A stretch of DNA of 64,000 nucleotides from Nocardia vinacea NBRC 16497 (GTDB lineage: Bacteria; Actinomycetota; Actinomycetes; Mycobacteriales; Mycobacteriaceae): NCBI RefSeq assembly GCF_000308835.1, contig NZ_BAGN01000429.1, positions 1-64,000 on the forward strand, in the 5' to 3' direction. Under the pieces are notes generated by a model, which was given only the letters and a program-made list of their open reading frames with translations, was not told where the DNA came from and searched no databases. Made by a program: the position numbers and the translations under genes. Position 1 is the first letter of the stretch. Every line of letters begins with the position of its first letter. Shown here in pieces: positions 8,414 through 16,711 of the stretch.

Positions 8414-8917
8414 CTACTGGGCCGAATCGGGGTTCGGGACCTCTTCGGCGATCAGCCCCTTGGAATGCAGCGAGTTGTATTGCTGGCCAAAGGCATTGCT
8501 CATCGCGGGTGAGCCGGTCACGATGCTGCCGACGGTCCCACCCAGGAAGCCGAGGGTGCTCGCACCGATGATGCAGCCGCCGACTATCCCTACCGGTGTC
8601 AACACGGCCGTCGGGAGCGTGAGGGCACCGCCGGTCACCGCGCCCAACGGGCACCCGACGACCACACCGATCGTCGTCCCGACCACCCGGCCTGCCGTGG
8701 AATCGTTGGCGAAGGCGCCAGTGATCGAGGTGAAGGCGTTCAGGTATTCCTGCCCGGGATCCGCGGGCGTCGCACCGGCCTGCTGGGAACTATCGACTAC
8801 CGCGACGGAGGACGGCGTGGCGGCCTGGTCCGGTTCGGCGGTCGCGGTTCCCGCGCAAATCGTGCTGGCCACGACCGCAACGGCCGCCCATCCGGCCGCC
8901 TTGGGTATCTGATGCAT
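8414..8917 (-). CDS. Secreted glycine-zipper protein
   Basis: 167 residues. The signal peptide runs to about residue 27 (GTATAEPD). A short polar region follows, then glycine-zipper hydrophobic segments (GRVVGTTIGVVVGCPLG, GIVGGCIIGAS, GFLGGTVGSIVTG), then QQYNSLHSKG. It aligns with the downstream paralogue over the zipper and the terminal YN(Q/S)L motif but lacks that protein's 100-residue soluble insert. The ATG has GAGG seven bases upstream. The gap to the next gene is 27 bases, so the pair is likely co-transcribed. Function unknown; envelope location inferred. Confidence 0.6.
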   Translation of the reverse strand: MHQIPKAAGWAAVAVVASTICAGTATAEPDQAATPSSVAVVDSSQQAGATPADPGQEYLNAFTSITGAFANDSTAGRVVGTTIGVVVGCPLGAVTGGALTLPTAVLTPVGIVGGCIIGASTLGFLGGTVGSIVTGSPAMSNAFGQQYNSLHSKGLIAEEVPNPDSAQ

Positions 8918-8926
8918 GTTGCTGCC

Positions 8927-9067
8927 TCACTGATATTGGAGCTGAAGAAGAGCGAGAATCACGATCTCATAGAACGAGAATGCTGATACCAGTAAGGGTG
9001 CAGCCGAGAAATAGAAAGACATCATGCCTACATGCAAGATTGGCATGGCGACGCACACGATAACCAA
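8927..9067 (-). CDS. Possible 46-residue membrane miniprotein
   Basis: An open frame from TTG 9067 (AGGGAAG upstream) to TGA at 8927 encodes 46 residues, almost all hydrophobic: MVIVCVAMPILHVG, MSFYFSAAPLLVSAF, then YEIVILALLQLQYQ. Two membrane segments are plausible. The DNA is clearly poorer in GC than its surroundings and third positions are not GC-biased, so this may be an untranslated leader or old noncoding DNA. It lies between a GAGAAT-type operator (9101) and the secreted protein genes. Confidence 0.25.
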   Translation of the reverse strand: MVIVCVAMPILHVGMMSFYFSAAPLLVSAFSFYEIVILALLQLQYQ

Positions 9068-9100
9068 CTTCTTCCCTACGCGAATCTCTCTCTCCGTTGA

Positions 9101-9115
9101 GAGAATGTCATTCTT
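9101..9115. promoter_or_regulatory. GAGAAT-type operator upstream of the secreted-protein pair
   Basis: GAGAATGTCATTCTT matches 14 of 15 consensus positions and sits in a longer palindrome, TTG...CAA, spanning 9097-9119. It lies about 185 bases upstream of the 8917 start and just before the low-GC miniprotein frame. Confidence 0.55.
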
Positions 9116-9161
9116 GCAAGGGATGCGGGCAGTTAGAGGTGCTTTTGCGAATATTTGGCGG

Positions 9162-9824
9162 CTACTGTTGGCCGGGCAGCAAGGTGAGAAATAGCGCGTG
9201 CGCATCGGCGCACAGTCGGTCGCCGTCGTGCAGGGTCGCGACCAAGAAGATCTTGCGCCCCTGCTGCCGCTCGACTCTGGCGCGGATGGTCAGCTCTGTA
9301 TCGAGCGGGGTAATGGACCGGTAGTCGACGGTCAGTGATGCGGTGCGGATCGCCGCCCCCGAATAGGCGACCCCACTCATGCCGAGCACGGTGTCGAAGG
9401 CGAGCGCGATATGTCCGCCGTGCACCGCCGAATTGCCGCCGAGATGGAAGCGGCGAAAGGTAATACGAGCCGATACGCCGTCGCGGTCGGAGCGGTCCAC
9501 GACGAACGGCGGCAGGGTGATGTTGCCGTTCGCGGGCACGTCGGGCCGAACCCAACCGGGCACCGACCATTCGTCGACCAGGACCGTGTCCAACAGTCCG
9601 TTGAGCTCCTTCAATGTGGTGATGGATTCCAGCGCCACGTCATCGGAGGGGCAGGCCAGTCGCACACGGTCCATCAGGCCGCGAATTTGTTCGATGAACT
9701 CCCCGTAGTGCGGACCGCCACGGGAGATATCGGGGGTTCGATCCAGCGACCGAGACCGTGCCGGCCGAAACCCACCTTCGTGGTGCTCCTCGGTGGGTAA
9801 CGGCTCGAACTGGCTCTCATCCAT
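9162..9824 (-). CDS. Hotdog-fold thioesterase (PaaI/4HBT type)
   Basis: 220 residues. The hotdog domain is in the C-terminal two thirds, with VHGGHIALAFDTVLGMSG (the HGG motif and the helix that follow it), then LTVDYRSITPLDTELTIRARVERQQGRKIF, the typical strand pair. The N-terminal 90 residues are a helical extension. Such enzymes hydrolyse acyl-CoA esters. ATG 9824 directly abuts an operator that contains a GATAAT -10-like element, so the mRNA may be leaderless. It follows the ABC transporter operon on the same strand, 50 bases away. Confidence 0.8.
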   Translation of the reverse strand: MDESQFEPLPTEEHHEGGFRPARSRSLDRTPDISRGGPHYGEFIEQIRGLMDRVRLACPSDDVALESITTLKELNGLLDTVLVDEWSVPGWVRPDVPANGNITLPPFVVDRSDRDGVSARITFRRFHLGGNSAVHGGHIALAFDTVLGMSGVAYSGAAIRTASLTVDYRSITPLDTELTIRARVERQQGRKIFLVATLHDGDRLCADAHALFLTLLPGQQ

Positions 9825-9839
9825 GAGAATTACATTATC
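9825..9839 (-). promoter_or_regulatory. GAGAAT-type operator touching the thioesterase start codon
   Basis: On the plus strand GAGAATTACATTATC matches the consensus except for one core base. Read on the minus strand it contains GATAAT, a good -10 element, whose expected start point falls at or next to the ATG. Repressor binding here would cover the promoter itself. Confidence 0.5.
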
Positions 9840-9874
9840 GCCCGGCCCTGCCGCACTGCGGACCGCCGCCCGCC

Positions 9875-10240
9875 CTACGGAACGGCAGCACCGTCGTGGG
9901 TGATGGCCTTTCCGTTCAACTGGTCACCCAGTTGCGCGAGATCGTAGGACTGCCTGGCCAGCCAGAAGCGCAGGAATCCGGTCAGCGAATAGCGCAGGAA
10001 CAGCGCCGATCCGACCACGCTCGCGGCCACGCCGCCGAGTGCGAGGGTTATCGCATCGCGTTGTGCCAGTGGGTCTTTGGTGCCGTGCGCCATGAAATAG
10101 GACACCACGGCCACCAGCAGGCCGAGCACCATGAGGGTCACTCCGGTGCGCAGCCACAGCACGGCCCGGCCGGCCGCGGGGTCGGGAATCTTGGCTTCGT
10201 TGAGTTCGCGGACGAAGCGGTCCGCACGTGTTTCGGTCAT
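9875..10240 (-). CDS. Small two-helix membrane protein coupled to the ABC transporter
   Basis: 121 residues. ATG 10240 overlaps the stop of the ATP-binding gene as ATGA, so translation is coupled. Residues 1-30 are charged. Two hydrophobic segments follow (VTLMVLGLLVAVVSYFM and ITLALGGVAASVVGSALFLRY), then a helix FLRFWLARQSYDLAQLGDQL. It is not a standard part of branched-chain amino acid importers. A role as an accessory or stability subunit of this transporter is inference from position. No family was recognised. Confidence 0.7.
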   Translation of the reverse strand: MTETRADRFVRELNEAKIPDPAAGRAVLWLRTGVTLMVLGLLVAVVSYFMAHGTKDPLAQRDAITLALGGVAASVVGSALFLRYSLTGFLRFWLARQSYDLAQLGDQLNGKAITHDGAAVP

Positions 10241-10989
10241 TCGGAGCTTCCTAAGTAGAGGGCCGCCAGTTCGTCGCGGATGCTGTCGGGGTGGCCTTGT
10301 TTTTCGATGCGACCGCGCACGAGCACGGCCGCGTGGTCGGCGATATCCAGTACCGCGGCGGCGAACTGCTCGACGACCAGGACGGCCACGCCCTGGCGGG
10401 CGATTTCGGCGACCTGCTCGTAGAGCTGACCGACCACCAGCGGCGCCAACCCCATGGACAGTTCGTCGAGCATGAGCACCGCCGGATCGGTGGCCAGGCC
10501 GCGGGCCAGAGCGAGCATCTGCTGTTCGCCGCCGGACATGGTGCCTGCCGTCTGATCGGCCCGCTTCCCGAGAATCGGGAAGCGGGTGAAGGCGATCTCC
10601 TGGATCTCCTCCCGGGAGCGACCCGTGAAGGTCATCATCAGCAGGTTGTCGCGAACCGACAGATTGGGGAATACGCCGCGTCCCTCCGGGATCAGGCATA
10701 CCCCGGCCCTGGCCAGGTCGCGTGGGTCGGCACCGGTCATATCGCGTCCGCCCAACCGAAGTTGGCCGGACGCGACCGGATGCACACCGGCGGCGACCTG
10801 CAGTGTGGTGGTCTTGCCCGCGCCGTTCGGCCCGAGCAGGGCGACCACCTGACCCCCGACGACGCTCAGATCAATGCCGTGCAGCACCGTGATCGCGTCA
10901 TAGGCCGCGCGCACCTCGCGCAGTTCCAAAAGCGGGCCGGCGACGAGATCCGGTGTCGCCGGTGCTGTTTCGATGCTGTCCACGGTCAT
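10237..10989 (-). CDS. livF: ABC transporter ATP-binding protein, LivF type
   Basis: 250 residues. Walker A is GPNGAGKTT, the Q-loop region reads LIPEGRGVFPNLSVRDNL, the signature is MSGGEQQMLALARGL and Walker B is AVLMLDELSMGL. The PEGRGVFPNLSV motif is typical of LivF. It should energise import by the permease at 11677-13794 together with LivG. ATG 10989 overlaps the livG stop by four bases. Confidence 0.92.
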   Translation of the reverse strand: MTVDSIETAPATPDLVAGPLLELREVRAAYDAITVLHGIDLSVVGGQVVALLGPNGAGKTTTLQVAAGVHPVASGQLRLGGRDMTGADPRDLARAGVCLIPEGRGVFPNLSVRDNLLMMTFTGRSREEIQEIAFTRFPILGKRADQTAGTMSGGEQQMLALARGLATDPAVLMLDELSMGLAPLVVGQLYEQVAEIARQGVAVLVVEQFAAAVLDIADHAAVLVRGRIEKQGHPDSIRDELAALYLGSSE

Positions 10990-11699
10990 GCCGCCCCCAG
11001 ATAGGCCGCGAGCACGGTTTCCTCGCGCCGGATCACCTCGGGTGGGCCCGAGGCGATGACCTTGCCGAGGTCGAGTACATAGACCTCGTCACAGACATTC
11101 ATGACCAACCCCATATCGTGTTCGACCAGCAGCACCGCCGTCCCGTCGGCGGCCAGCGAACGCAGTAGCGCCGCGAATCGTTCGGTCTCGCTGTGGTCCT
11201 GACCGGCCGCGGGTTCATCGAGCAGGATGAGTTCGGGTCGCGCGGCCAGCGCCCGGCCCACCTCGATCAATCGGCCGGTCCCGGTCGGTAGCGCGTCGGC
11301 ACTGCTGTCGGCGACTTCGCGCAGATCCAACCGTTCGATGATCTCGTCGACGACCCGGGCGGCATGCCGACGCTGCGGCCCGAGTTCCGCGGCGACCAGC
11401 AGATTGTCACGAACGCTCAAGCGGCCGAACAGTTCCAGCCGCTGGAAGGTGCGAGCCATCCCGAGCCGGGCGCGGCGGGCCGTGCCGAGCCGGGTGACAT
11501 CGCGCCCATTGATCAGCACCCGCCCCGAGGCCGGTTTGCGCAGACCACAGATCACGTCGAAGAACGTGCTCTTGCCCGCACCGTTCGGACCGATCAATCC
11601 GGTGACACGACCGGCTTCGGCCACCAATCCCGCGCCGTCGAGCGCGCGGTGGCCGCCGAAGACGACGCTCACATCCTCAACTTGCAGCAGCGGTGGCAC
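10986..11699 (-). CDS. livG: ABC transporter ATP-binding protein, LivG type
   Basis: 237 residues. Walker A is GPNGAGKSTF, followed by ICGLRKPASGRVLINGRDVT, LGMARTFQRLELFGRLSVRDNL (LivG Q-loop) and LILLDEPAAGQDHSET. The ABC signature is TGTGRLIEVGRALA, an unusual form in place of LSGGQ-like LPTGxQR. The GTG start at 11699 lies inside the end of the permease gene (23-base overlap). It is the partner of LivF in the same operon. Confidence 0.9.
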   Translation of the reverse strand: MPPLLQVEDVSVVFGGHRALDGAGLVAEAGRVTGLIGPNGAGKSTFFDVICGLRKPASGRVLINGRDVTRLGTARRARLGMARTFQRLELFGRLSVRDNLLVAAELGPQRRHAARVVDEIIERLDLREVADSSADALPTGTGRLIEVGRALAARPELILLDEPAAGQDHSETERFAALLRSLAADGTAVLLVEHDMGLVMNVCDEVYVLDLGKVIASGPPEVIRREETVLAAYLGAA

Positions 11700-13794
11700 G
11701 GCTCAGCACCTCCTCGTCCTTGGTCCGCCATGGCCGCCGAATCCCCCACCATTCGACCGGTATTTCGGGTTCAGCCCGCACGCGCTGCCGCGCGATCCAG
11801 ACGCGGGCTCCGACGACGACGAGCACCAATCCGAAGAACAAATGCCAGCCGGTGATCACATCAGCCAGTCGAAGCACCCACAGCAGCACCGAGCCGACCA
11901 GCACCACCGGCATCACCACACGATCGCGGAACATCGGCAGCCATTCCTCCCGCATGGTGGCAATCGCGCCCTGACCGAGCATGCCGCCCGCGAAGGCGAT
12001 ACCGCCCAGCGAAGGCAGCACCTGGGACAGGTTCAACAGCGACGGCCAGAGCACCGGAATCACCAGCAGCGGCCCGGCGTAAGCCACGCCGGTGAAGAAG
12101 CCGCTGCCGACCGCGCCGAGACCGGCGATCACCACGATCAGGAAGATCGGCAACCCGGAAACCAGGTTGAAGTGATCGGAGGTGACCGCCCGCAACTGCA
12201 TGCCGTACAGCGCACCGCCGAGTCCGGCGATGGCCGCCGAGAGGGCGAACACCAGTACCTTCGCCATCAGCAGATCGCCGCCGAGGGTCGCGTACGCGGC
12301 CTCGCTGTCGCGCATCGCGATCAAACGTCGCCCGAACCGGCTGCGCCGCAGCATCGCTATCGCGAAGCCCGCCGCCGCCAGGCATACCGCCGCGAATACG
12401 GTCACCTGGGCGGTGCTGTCGAGATGCAGGCCGAACAGTCGTGGCCCGACCAGACTCACCGAGCCCTGTTCGAAGAAGTTGATCTCCACGCCGAATATGT
12501 GCACGGTCGGCAACGTGAATACCCACCGGTCCAGGACGACCGAGAACGCCACCGTCGCCAGGGCCAGATAGACCCCGGACAGCCGGAGCGCGGGCAATGC
12601 GATCACCGCACCCACCGCACCCGCGACAGCCATTGCCAGGAGCAATGCCCACCACTGCCCGTCCGCGCCGTACTGGGCATAGATGACCGCCCCGATTCCG
12701 GCGATGCTGAGCTGACACAGCGAGATCTGCCCCGCGTATCCGGCCAACGGCACGAACGACAACCCGATCACGCCGAAGGCGAAGATCTGCCCGTAGGTGA
12801 TCAGATCGGCCTCGCCGAGGACCGTGGCCAGCACGACGCCCAGCGCCACGACCACCGCCGCGAAGGCGGCCGATCCCGAAACCGTCGGCAGCGGAACCGG
12901 ACTGAGCCGCCGATCCCGACCGCGCAGCCGACCGTGCGGGAACAGCAGCAGCGCGATGAACAACAGCAGCGCGGGCGCGGCCAGCCGCAGACCCGGCAGA
13001 TATTCGTTCTGTGGCAGGTAGCCGGTGAGGTAGCTCTCCAGACAACCGACCACGATCGCGCCGAGGAATGTCATCGGCAGGCTGCGCAACCGGCCGAAGA
13101 TTGCCGCGGTGTAGGCGCTGACGATCAGCAGCGACAACTGTGGTGCATCGAGTGCGACGGTCGGCGCCACCAGGATGCCGCCGATCGCCGCCAACTCGAT
13201 GCCCAGAATCCACGCCACTCGGTTCGCCCGCCGCGGGTCGGCGCCGGTCAGACCCACCAGTGCACGATCGTCGACCGTGGCCCGCATCTCCGCACCGGTC
13301 CTGGTGCGGTACAACAAGATCCGCAGGCCAACGGCCACCGCGATCGCGACCGCCATCGTCAATGCCTGATGCCAGGTGATGGTGACCACGCCGAAGTGCA
13401 CCGGTCGCTGATCAGCGAAGAACTTCGGCAGAGTGCGGGCGGTGTTGGGATCCCACACCCATTGGGCGAGCAGGATCAGACCACTCAGCAGAGCAATGGT
13501 CATCACCAACTTCTCCGCGTCACCGAGGCCCTGGGTAGGGGCCAACGCCTTCGCGAAGACCAAGCCGAACAGCGGCGCGAAGACCAGCAGCACCGCGGCG
13601 ACGGCCAACGGCGCGGGCACGCCCCAGCCGATATGCAACTGCCAGTACACGAACGCCGAGACCATGCCCGCCGCACCGTGTGCGAAATTGAAAACACCGG
13701 TTGTGGTGTAGGTGAGCACCAGGCCGCTACCGATGATCGCGTAGATCGCCGCGGTGCTCAGCCCGACGATGCCGAAGGCGAGGAATTGCTCCAT
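11677..13794 (-). CDS. Fused LivH-LivM permease
   Basis: 705 residues, equal to LivH plus LivM in one chain. The LivH half (1-300) starts MEQFLAFGIVGLSTAAIYAIIG and has GVFNFAHGAAGM, the LivH hallmark. The LivM half (about 310-640) has YGQIFAFGVIGLSFVPLAGYAGQISL and GRRLIAMRDSEAAYATLGGD, the LivM coupling-loop hallmark. A hydrophilic C-terminal tail follows a last helix pair. It forms the membrane channel of a hydrophobic amino-acid transporter family importer; many actinobacterial members carry aromatic or aliphatic acids instead. ATG 13794 follows the binding-protein gene by 15 bases. Confidence 0.9.
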   Translation of the reverse strand: MEQFLAFGIVGLSTAAIYAIIGSGLVLTYTTTGVFNFAHGAAGMVSAFVYWQLHIGWGVPAPLAVAAVLLVFAPLFGLVFAKALAPTQGLGDAEKLVMTIALLSGLILLAQWVWDPNTARTLPKFFADQRPVHFGVVTITWHQALTMAVAIAVAVGLRILLYRTRTGAEMRATVDDRALVGLTGADPRRANRVAWILGIELAAIGGILVAPTVALDAPQLSLLIVSAYTAAIFGRLRSLPMTFLGAIVVGCLESYLTGYLPQNEYLPGLRLAAPALLLFIALLLFPHGRLRGRDRRLSPVPLPTVSGSAAFAAVVVALGVVLATVLGEADLITYGQIFAFGVIGLSFVPLAGYAGQISLCQLSIAGIGAVIYAQYGADGQWWALLLAMAVAGAVGAVIALPALRLSGVYLALATVAFSVVLDRWVFTLPTVHIFGVEINFFEQGSVSLVGPRLFGLHLDSTAQVTVFAAVCLAAAGFAIAMLRRSRFGRRLIAMRDSEAAYATLGGDLLMAKVLVFALSAAIAGLGGALYGMQLRAVTSDHFNLVSGLPIFLIVVIAGLGAVGSGFFTGVAYAGPLLVIPVLWPSLLNLSQVLPSLGGIAFAGGMLGQGAIATMREEWLPMFRDRVVMPVVLVGSVLLWVLRLADVITGWHLFFGLVLVVVGARVWIARQRVRAEPEIPVEWWGIRRPWRTKDEEVLSRATAAAS

Positions 13795-13809
13795 TCCCGG
13801 ACGACTCCG

Positions 13810-15183
13810 CTACTTGAAGTCGTTGATGCTGAGGCCGACGTCGGCGAGGGTCAGGCCCTTGCCGTAGTCGTTCTTGTACACGTACGCGTCCATATCGCAT
13901 CGGTACGGGCCGTTATCGGGTTTGAAATCGGCGGGCTGCTGCCAGCCCTGCGGGGTCGCTTGCACGATGTTGTAACACTTCGGCAGCGCTGCCCCGGTCG
14001 GCCGCTCATCCGCCGGCGCCTGCAGGCCGCCCGCGGTCCACGCCGTCTCCTTGACGGCGGCGTCGTAGACGCACTTGCGGGTCAACTGGTCACCGCAACC
14101 CGCGGCCGATTTGGCGAAGAGCAGCCACGCGGAGAACGCACGCAGTACCGGGTAGGTGACATCTTTACCGGGGGCGTACTTGGCGAACAGATCCTTCACC
14201 AGCTTGACTTCCGGCACTGTCGCGGCCGCCTCGACCGGCGCGACGCCACCCAGATCGGCGAAGTTATTCTGCCCCGCAAGGGATTTGCCGGCCAACTGCA
14301 GGAACTGCGAGTTGTAGGCGTTGCTGTTCGCGTCGATCCAGTCCAGCTTGTAATCCATCCCGGTCAGCACATCCTCGAGTTTGGCCAGACTGCGGAAATC
14401 GCCGAGGAAGATCAGACCCTTGACGCCCTTGCTCTTGATCGACTGCGCATACGGTGTCCAGTCCGCGACGCCCATGGCCGGATAGAGCTCGTTGTAGATC
14501 ACCGAGGCGTTCATCGCGGTCAGCGATTCCTGGTATTTGGGCACCATCACCTTGGTCGACGGCGAATCGCCGGTGATGATGCCGACGGCACCGGCGGAGG
14601 CCGGATAGGTCGCCATCAGCCACTGGTTGTAACCGATGTAGGGGTTGTATGGGCGAGATATCGAAACACCGCCACCGACCTGTAGGTCGGATCCGGAGTT
14701 CTTGACATCGACGATCTGCGCCGGGAAGTCCGGCAGCAGGCACTTCAACCGATCCTCGGTGCCGAGCGAATCCAGCGCGGCGCCGCCACCGACCAGCGCG
14801 AAGTCCTCGCGGCAGGCCTCGATCATCCGCTGGCGGACTTCCCTGAGCTTCGAATCGCGCACGGTGGCCACCAGCTTGCGCCCGCCGATACCGCCGGCGG
14901 CATTGCACCAGGAGGTGAAAACGTTTGCCGCATCGATGAATTCGGTGTTCTTGGTGAACCCGACGTCACTGAAGACACCGACCTTGATCTCGCCCGCGGT
15001 CACGCCCTGCGCGGACGAACTCGACGGCTTACCGGCCTGGCAGACGTTCTTCAGATCACCGAAGTCGCCCGACGCAGTCGAGCTGGTGGTGTTGGTGCCC
15101 TCGACTTCCTCACCACCACGACTACAGCCGGCCGCCAGCAGCGCGGCTGCCAGCAGAGCAACGAGTATTCGCTGCGATTTCAC
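13810..15183 (-). CDS. Substrate-binding lipoprotein of the ABC importer
   Basis: 457 residues from GTG 15183, which has AGGAGG just upstream. The N-terminus is a lipoprotein signal with lipobox LAAGC, so Cys20 is lipidated. The body is a type-I periplasmic binding fold: GEIKVGVFSDVGFTKNTEF near the start, then VGIITGDSPSTKVMVPKYQ and VKGLIFLGDFRSLAKLEDVL. It is longer and more divergent than amino-acid LivK proteins. With the permease and two ATPases it makes a complete importer. The ligand is unknown; the neighbourhood suggests a hydrophobic acid or aromatic compound. Confidence 0.85.
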   Translation of the reverse strand: MKSQRILVALLAAALLAAGCSRGGEEVEGTNTTSSTASGDFGDLKNVCQAGKPSSSSAQGVTAGEIKVGVFSDVGFTKNTEFIDAANVFTSWCNAAGGIGGRKLVATVRDSKLREVRQRMIEACREDFALVGGGAALDSLGTEDRLKCLLPDFPAQIVDVKNSGSDLQVGGGVSISRPYNPYIGYNQWLMATYPASAGAVGIITGDSPSTKVMVPKYQESLTAMNASVIYNELYPAMGVADWTPYAQSIKSKGVKGLIFLGDFRSLAKLEDVLTGMDYKLDWIDANSNAYNSQFLQLAGKSLAGQNNFADLGGVAPVEAAATVPEVKLVKDLFAKYAPGKDVTYPVLRAFSAWLLFAKSAAGCGDQLTRKCVYDAAVKETAWTAGGLQAPADERPTGAALPKCYNIVQATPQGWQQPADFKPDNGPYRCDMDAYVYKNDYGKGLTLADVGLSINDFK

Positions 15184-15281
15184 GTTTCCTCCTCTATGGG
15201 ACGCCACCGCGATCGGTCGAGGCCCGCGTCCCTGTCCTTCATCGAGCGGCGCCCCTACCGGATCTGGTGCTCTCGCCGCTG

Positions 15282-15296
15282 GGAAAGCAGCTTTCC
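15282..15296. promoter_or_regulatory. Perfect 15-bp palindrome upstream of the binding-protein gene
   Basis: GGAAAGCAGCTTTCC is a perfect inverted repeat about a central A, 99 bases before the GTG at 15183. It has the same length as the GAGAAT operator but only loosely the same bases, so it may be a variant of it or the site of another regulator. Confidence 0.35.
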
Positions 15297-15416
15297 ACAT
15301 TAGGAGAATCAAGACGGTCGATTTGGGAAATGTGGACTACATCAAACTTCCGCGACTGCTCGACCAAGCCCACCCCGCGACAACCCGCACGCACGCGATT
15401 GCCACCAGACAGGAAT

Positions 15417-15431
15417 GAGAATAGGATTCTC
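15417..15431 (+). promoter_or_regulatory. Best copy of the GAGAAT operator, before the first amidohydrolase
   Basis: GAGAATAGGATTCTC matches every defined position of the consensus and is a perfect 6+3+6 inverted repeat. It is extended as TGAGAAT...ATTCTCA. It lies 22 bases before the ATG at 15454 and just before the GGAGG ribosome site, well placed to block transcription. Confidence 0.7.
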
Positions 15432-15453
15432 ACAAATAGTGAAGGAGGATCTC

Positions 15454-16638
15454 ATGTCGGCGCAAACTCCGTTGCCGTATCCGCTGTTCGACGCGGACAA
15501 CCACCTGTACGAGACCAAGGAAGCACTGACCCGCCATCTGCCCAAGCGGTACGAGGGCATCATCCAGTACGTCGAGGTCAACGGCCGGACCAAGATCGCG
15601 GTGCGGGGACAGATCAGCGAGTACATCCCCAACCCCACCTTCGAGGTGGTCGCGCGTCCGGGCGCCATGGAGGACTACTTCAAGAACGGCAACCCGGAGG
15701 GCAAGAGCCGCCGCGAGATCTTCGGCAAGCCGATGAAGGCCATCGACGCCTTCCGCGAGCCCGGGCCGCGCCTGGCGCTCATGGACGAGCTGAAGGTCGA
15801 CCGGAGCCTGATGTTCCCCACCCTGGCCAGCCTGGTGGAAGAGCGCCTGCGCGATGATCCGGAAGCCATCCACGCCATCGTCCATTCATTGAACCAGTGG
15901 ATGCACGAGACCTGGTCGTTCAATTACAAGGACCGGATCTTCGCGGTGCCGGTCATCACCCTGCCGATCGTCGACGAGGCCATCAAGGAACTGGAGTGGG
16001 TGGTCGAGCACGGCGCCAAGGCGATCCTGATCCGCCCCGCTCCGGTGCCGGGCTTCCGCGGCCCGCGCTCGTTCGCGCTGCCGGAATTCGATCCGTTCTG
16101 GAAGCGGGTGGTCGAACTCGGCGTCGCCGTGACCATGCACACCTCCGACAGCGGCTACGCCCGCTACACCCAGGAATGGGACGGCGCCAACGCCGAGATG
16201 CTGCCCTTCGTCACCAATGCCTTCAGCATGGTCAACGAATGGCGGCCGGTGGAGGACGCCGTGACCTCGCTGCTGTGCCACGGTGCACTGCTGCGGCATC
16301 CGGAGCTGAAGGTCGCCATCATCGAAAGCGGCGCTGCCTGGCTGGGCCCGCTCATGAACAAACTGTCCGAAACCTTCAAGAAGGCGCCCGAAGGCTTCGG
16401 CATGCAGAACCCGATCGAGACCATCAAACGCCAGATCTTCGTCAGCCCCTTCTACGAGGAGGGCGTGAGCGACCTGATCGACCTCATCGGCGTGGATCGG
16501 GTGCTGTTCGGGTCCGACTACCCGCACCCCGAGGGCCTGGCCCAGCCCACCCACTTCGCCGACATGCTCACCCATCTGCCGGTCGAGGATCAGGCCAAGA
16601 TCATGGGCGGCAACCTGGCTGGTCTGCTCGGCGTATGA
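15454..16638 (+). CDS. ACMSD-type amidohydrolase 1
   Basis: 394 residues from ATG 15454, chosen for the GGAGG site eight bases upstream; an ATG at 15415 lies inside the operator. The amidohydrolase_2 (TIM-barrel, metal-dependent) fold is shown by FDADNHLYE near 12-20 in place of the DxHxH strand, a VTMHTSDSG segment with a metal-ligand His, and FGSDYPHPEG near the end with the catalytic Asp. The family includes aminocarboxymuconate semialdehyde decarboxylase, resorcylate decarboxylase and related hydratases. The exact reaction cannot be told. An acyl-CoA ligase follows 73 bases downstream. Confidence 0.85.
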   Translation: MSAQTPLPYPLFDADNHLYETKEALTRHLPKRYEGIIQYVEVNGRTKIAVRGQISEYIPNPTFEVVARPGAMEDYFKNGNPEGKSRREIFGKPMKAIDAFREPGPRLALMDELKVDRSLMFPTLASLVEERLRDDPEAIHAIVHSLNQWMHETWSFNYKDRIFAVPVITLPIVDEAIKELEWVVEHGAKAILIRPAPVPGFRGPRSFALPEFDPFWKRVVELGVAVTMHTSDSGYARYTQEWDGANAEMLPFVTNAFSMVNEWRPVEDAVTSLLCHGALLRHPELKVAIIESGAAWLGPLMNKLSETFKKAPEGFGMQNPIETIKRQIFVSPFYEEGVSDLIDLIGVDRVLFGSDYPHPEGLAQPTHFADMLTHLPVEDQAKIMGGNLAGLLGV

Positions 16639-16711
16639 GTGGTCAGGCCCGGAGGCGGCAGCGAAGCGTAACCACGCAGGGCCCCGCTCATGCGCCAAGT
16701 AGGCACAGCGT

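Noticed and set aside
11227..14685. A 1152-codon open frame on the plus strand
   Set aside because: It lies antisense to the Liv permease and binding-protein genes, is rich in Arg, His and Gln as GC-driven antisense frames are, and shows no domain.
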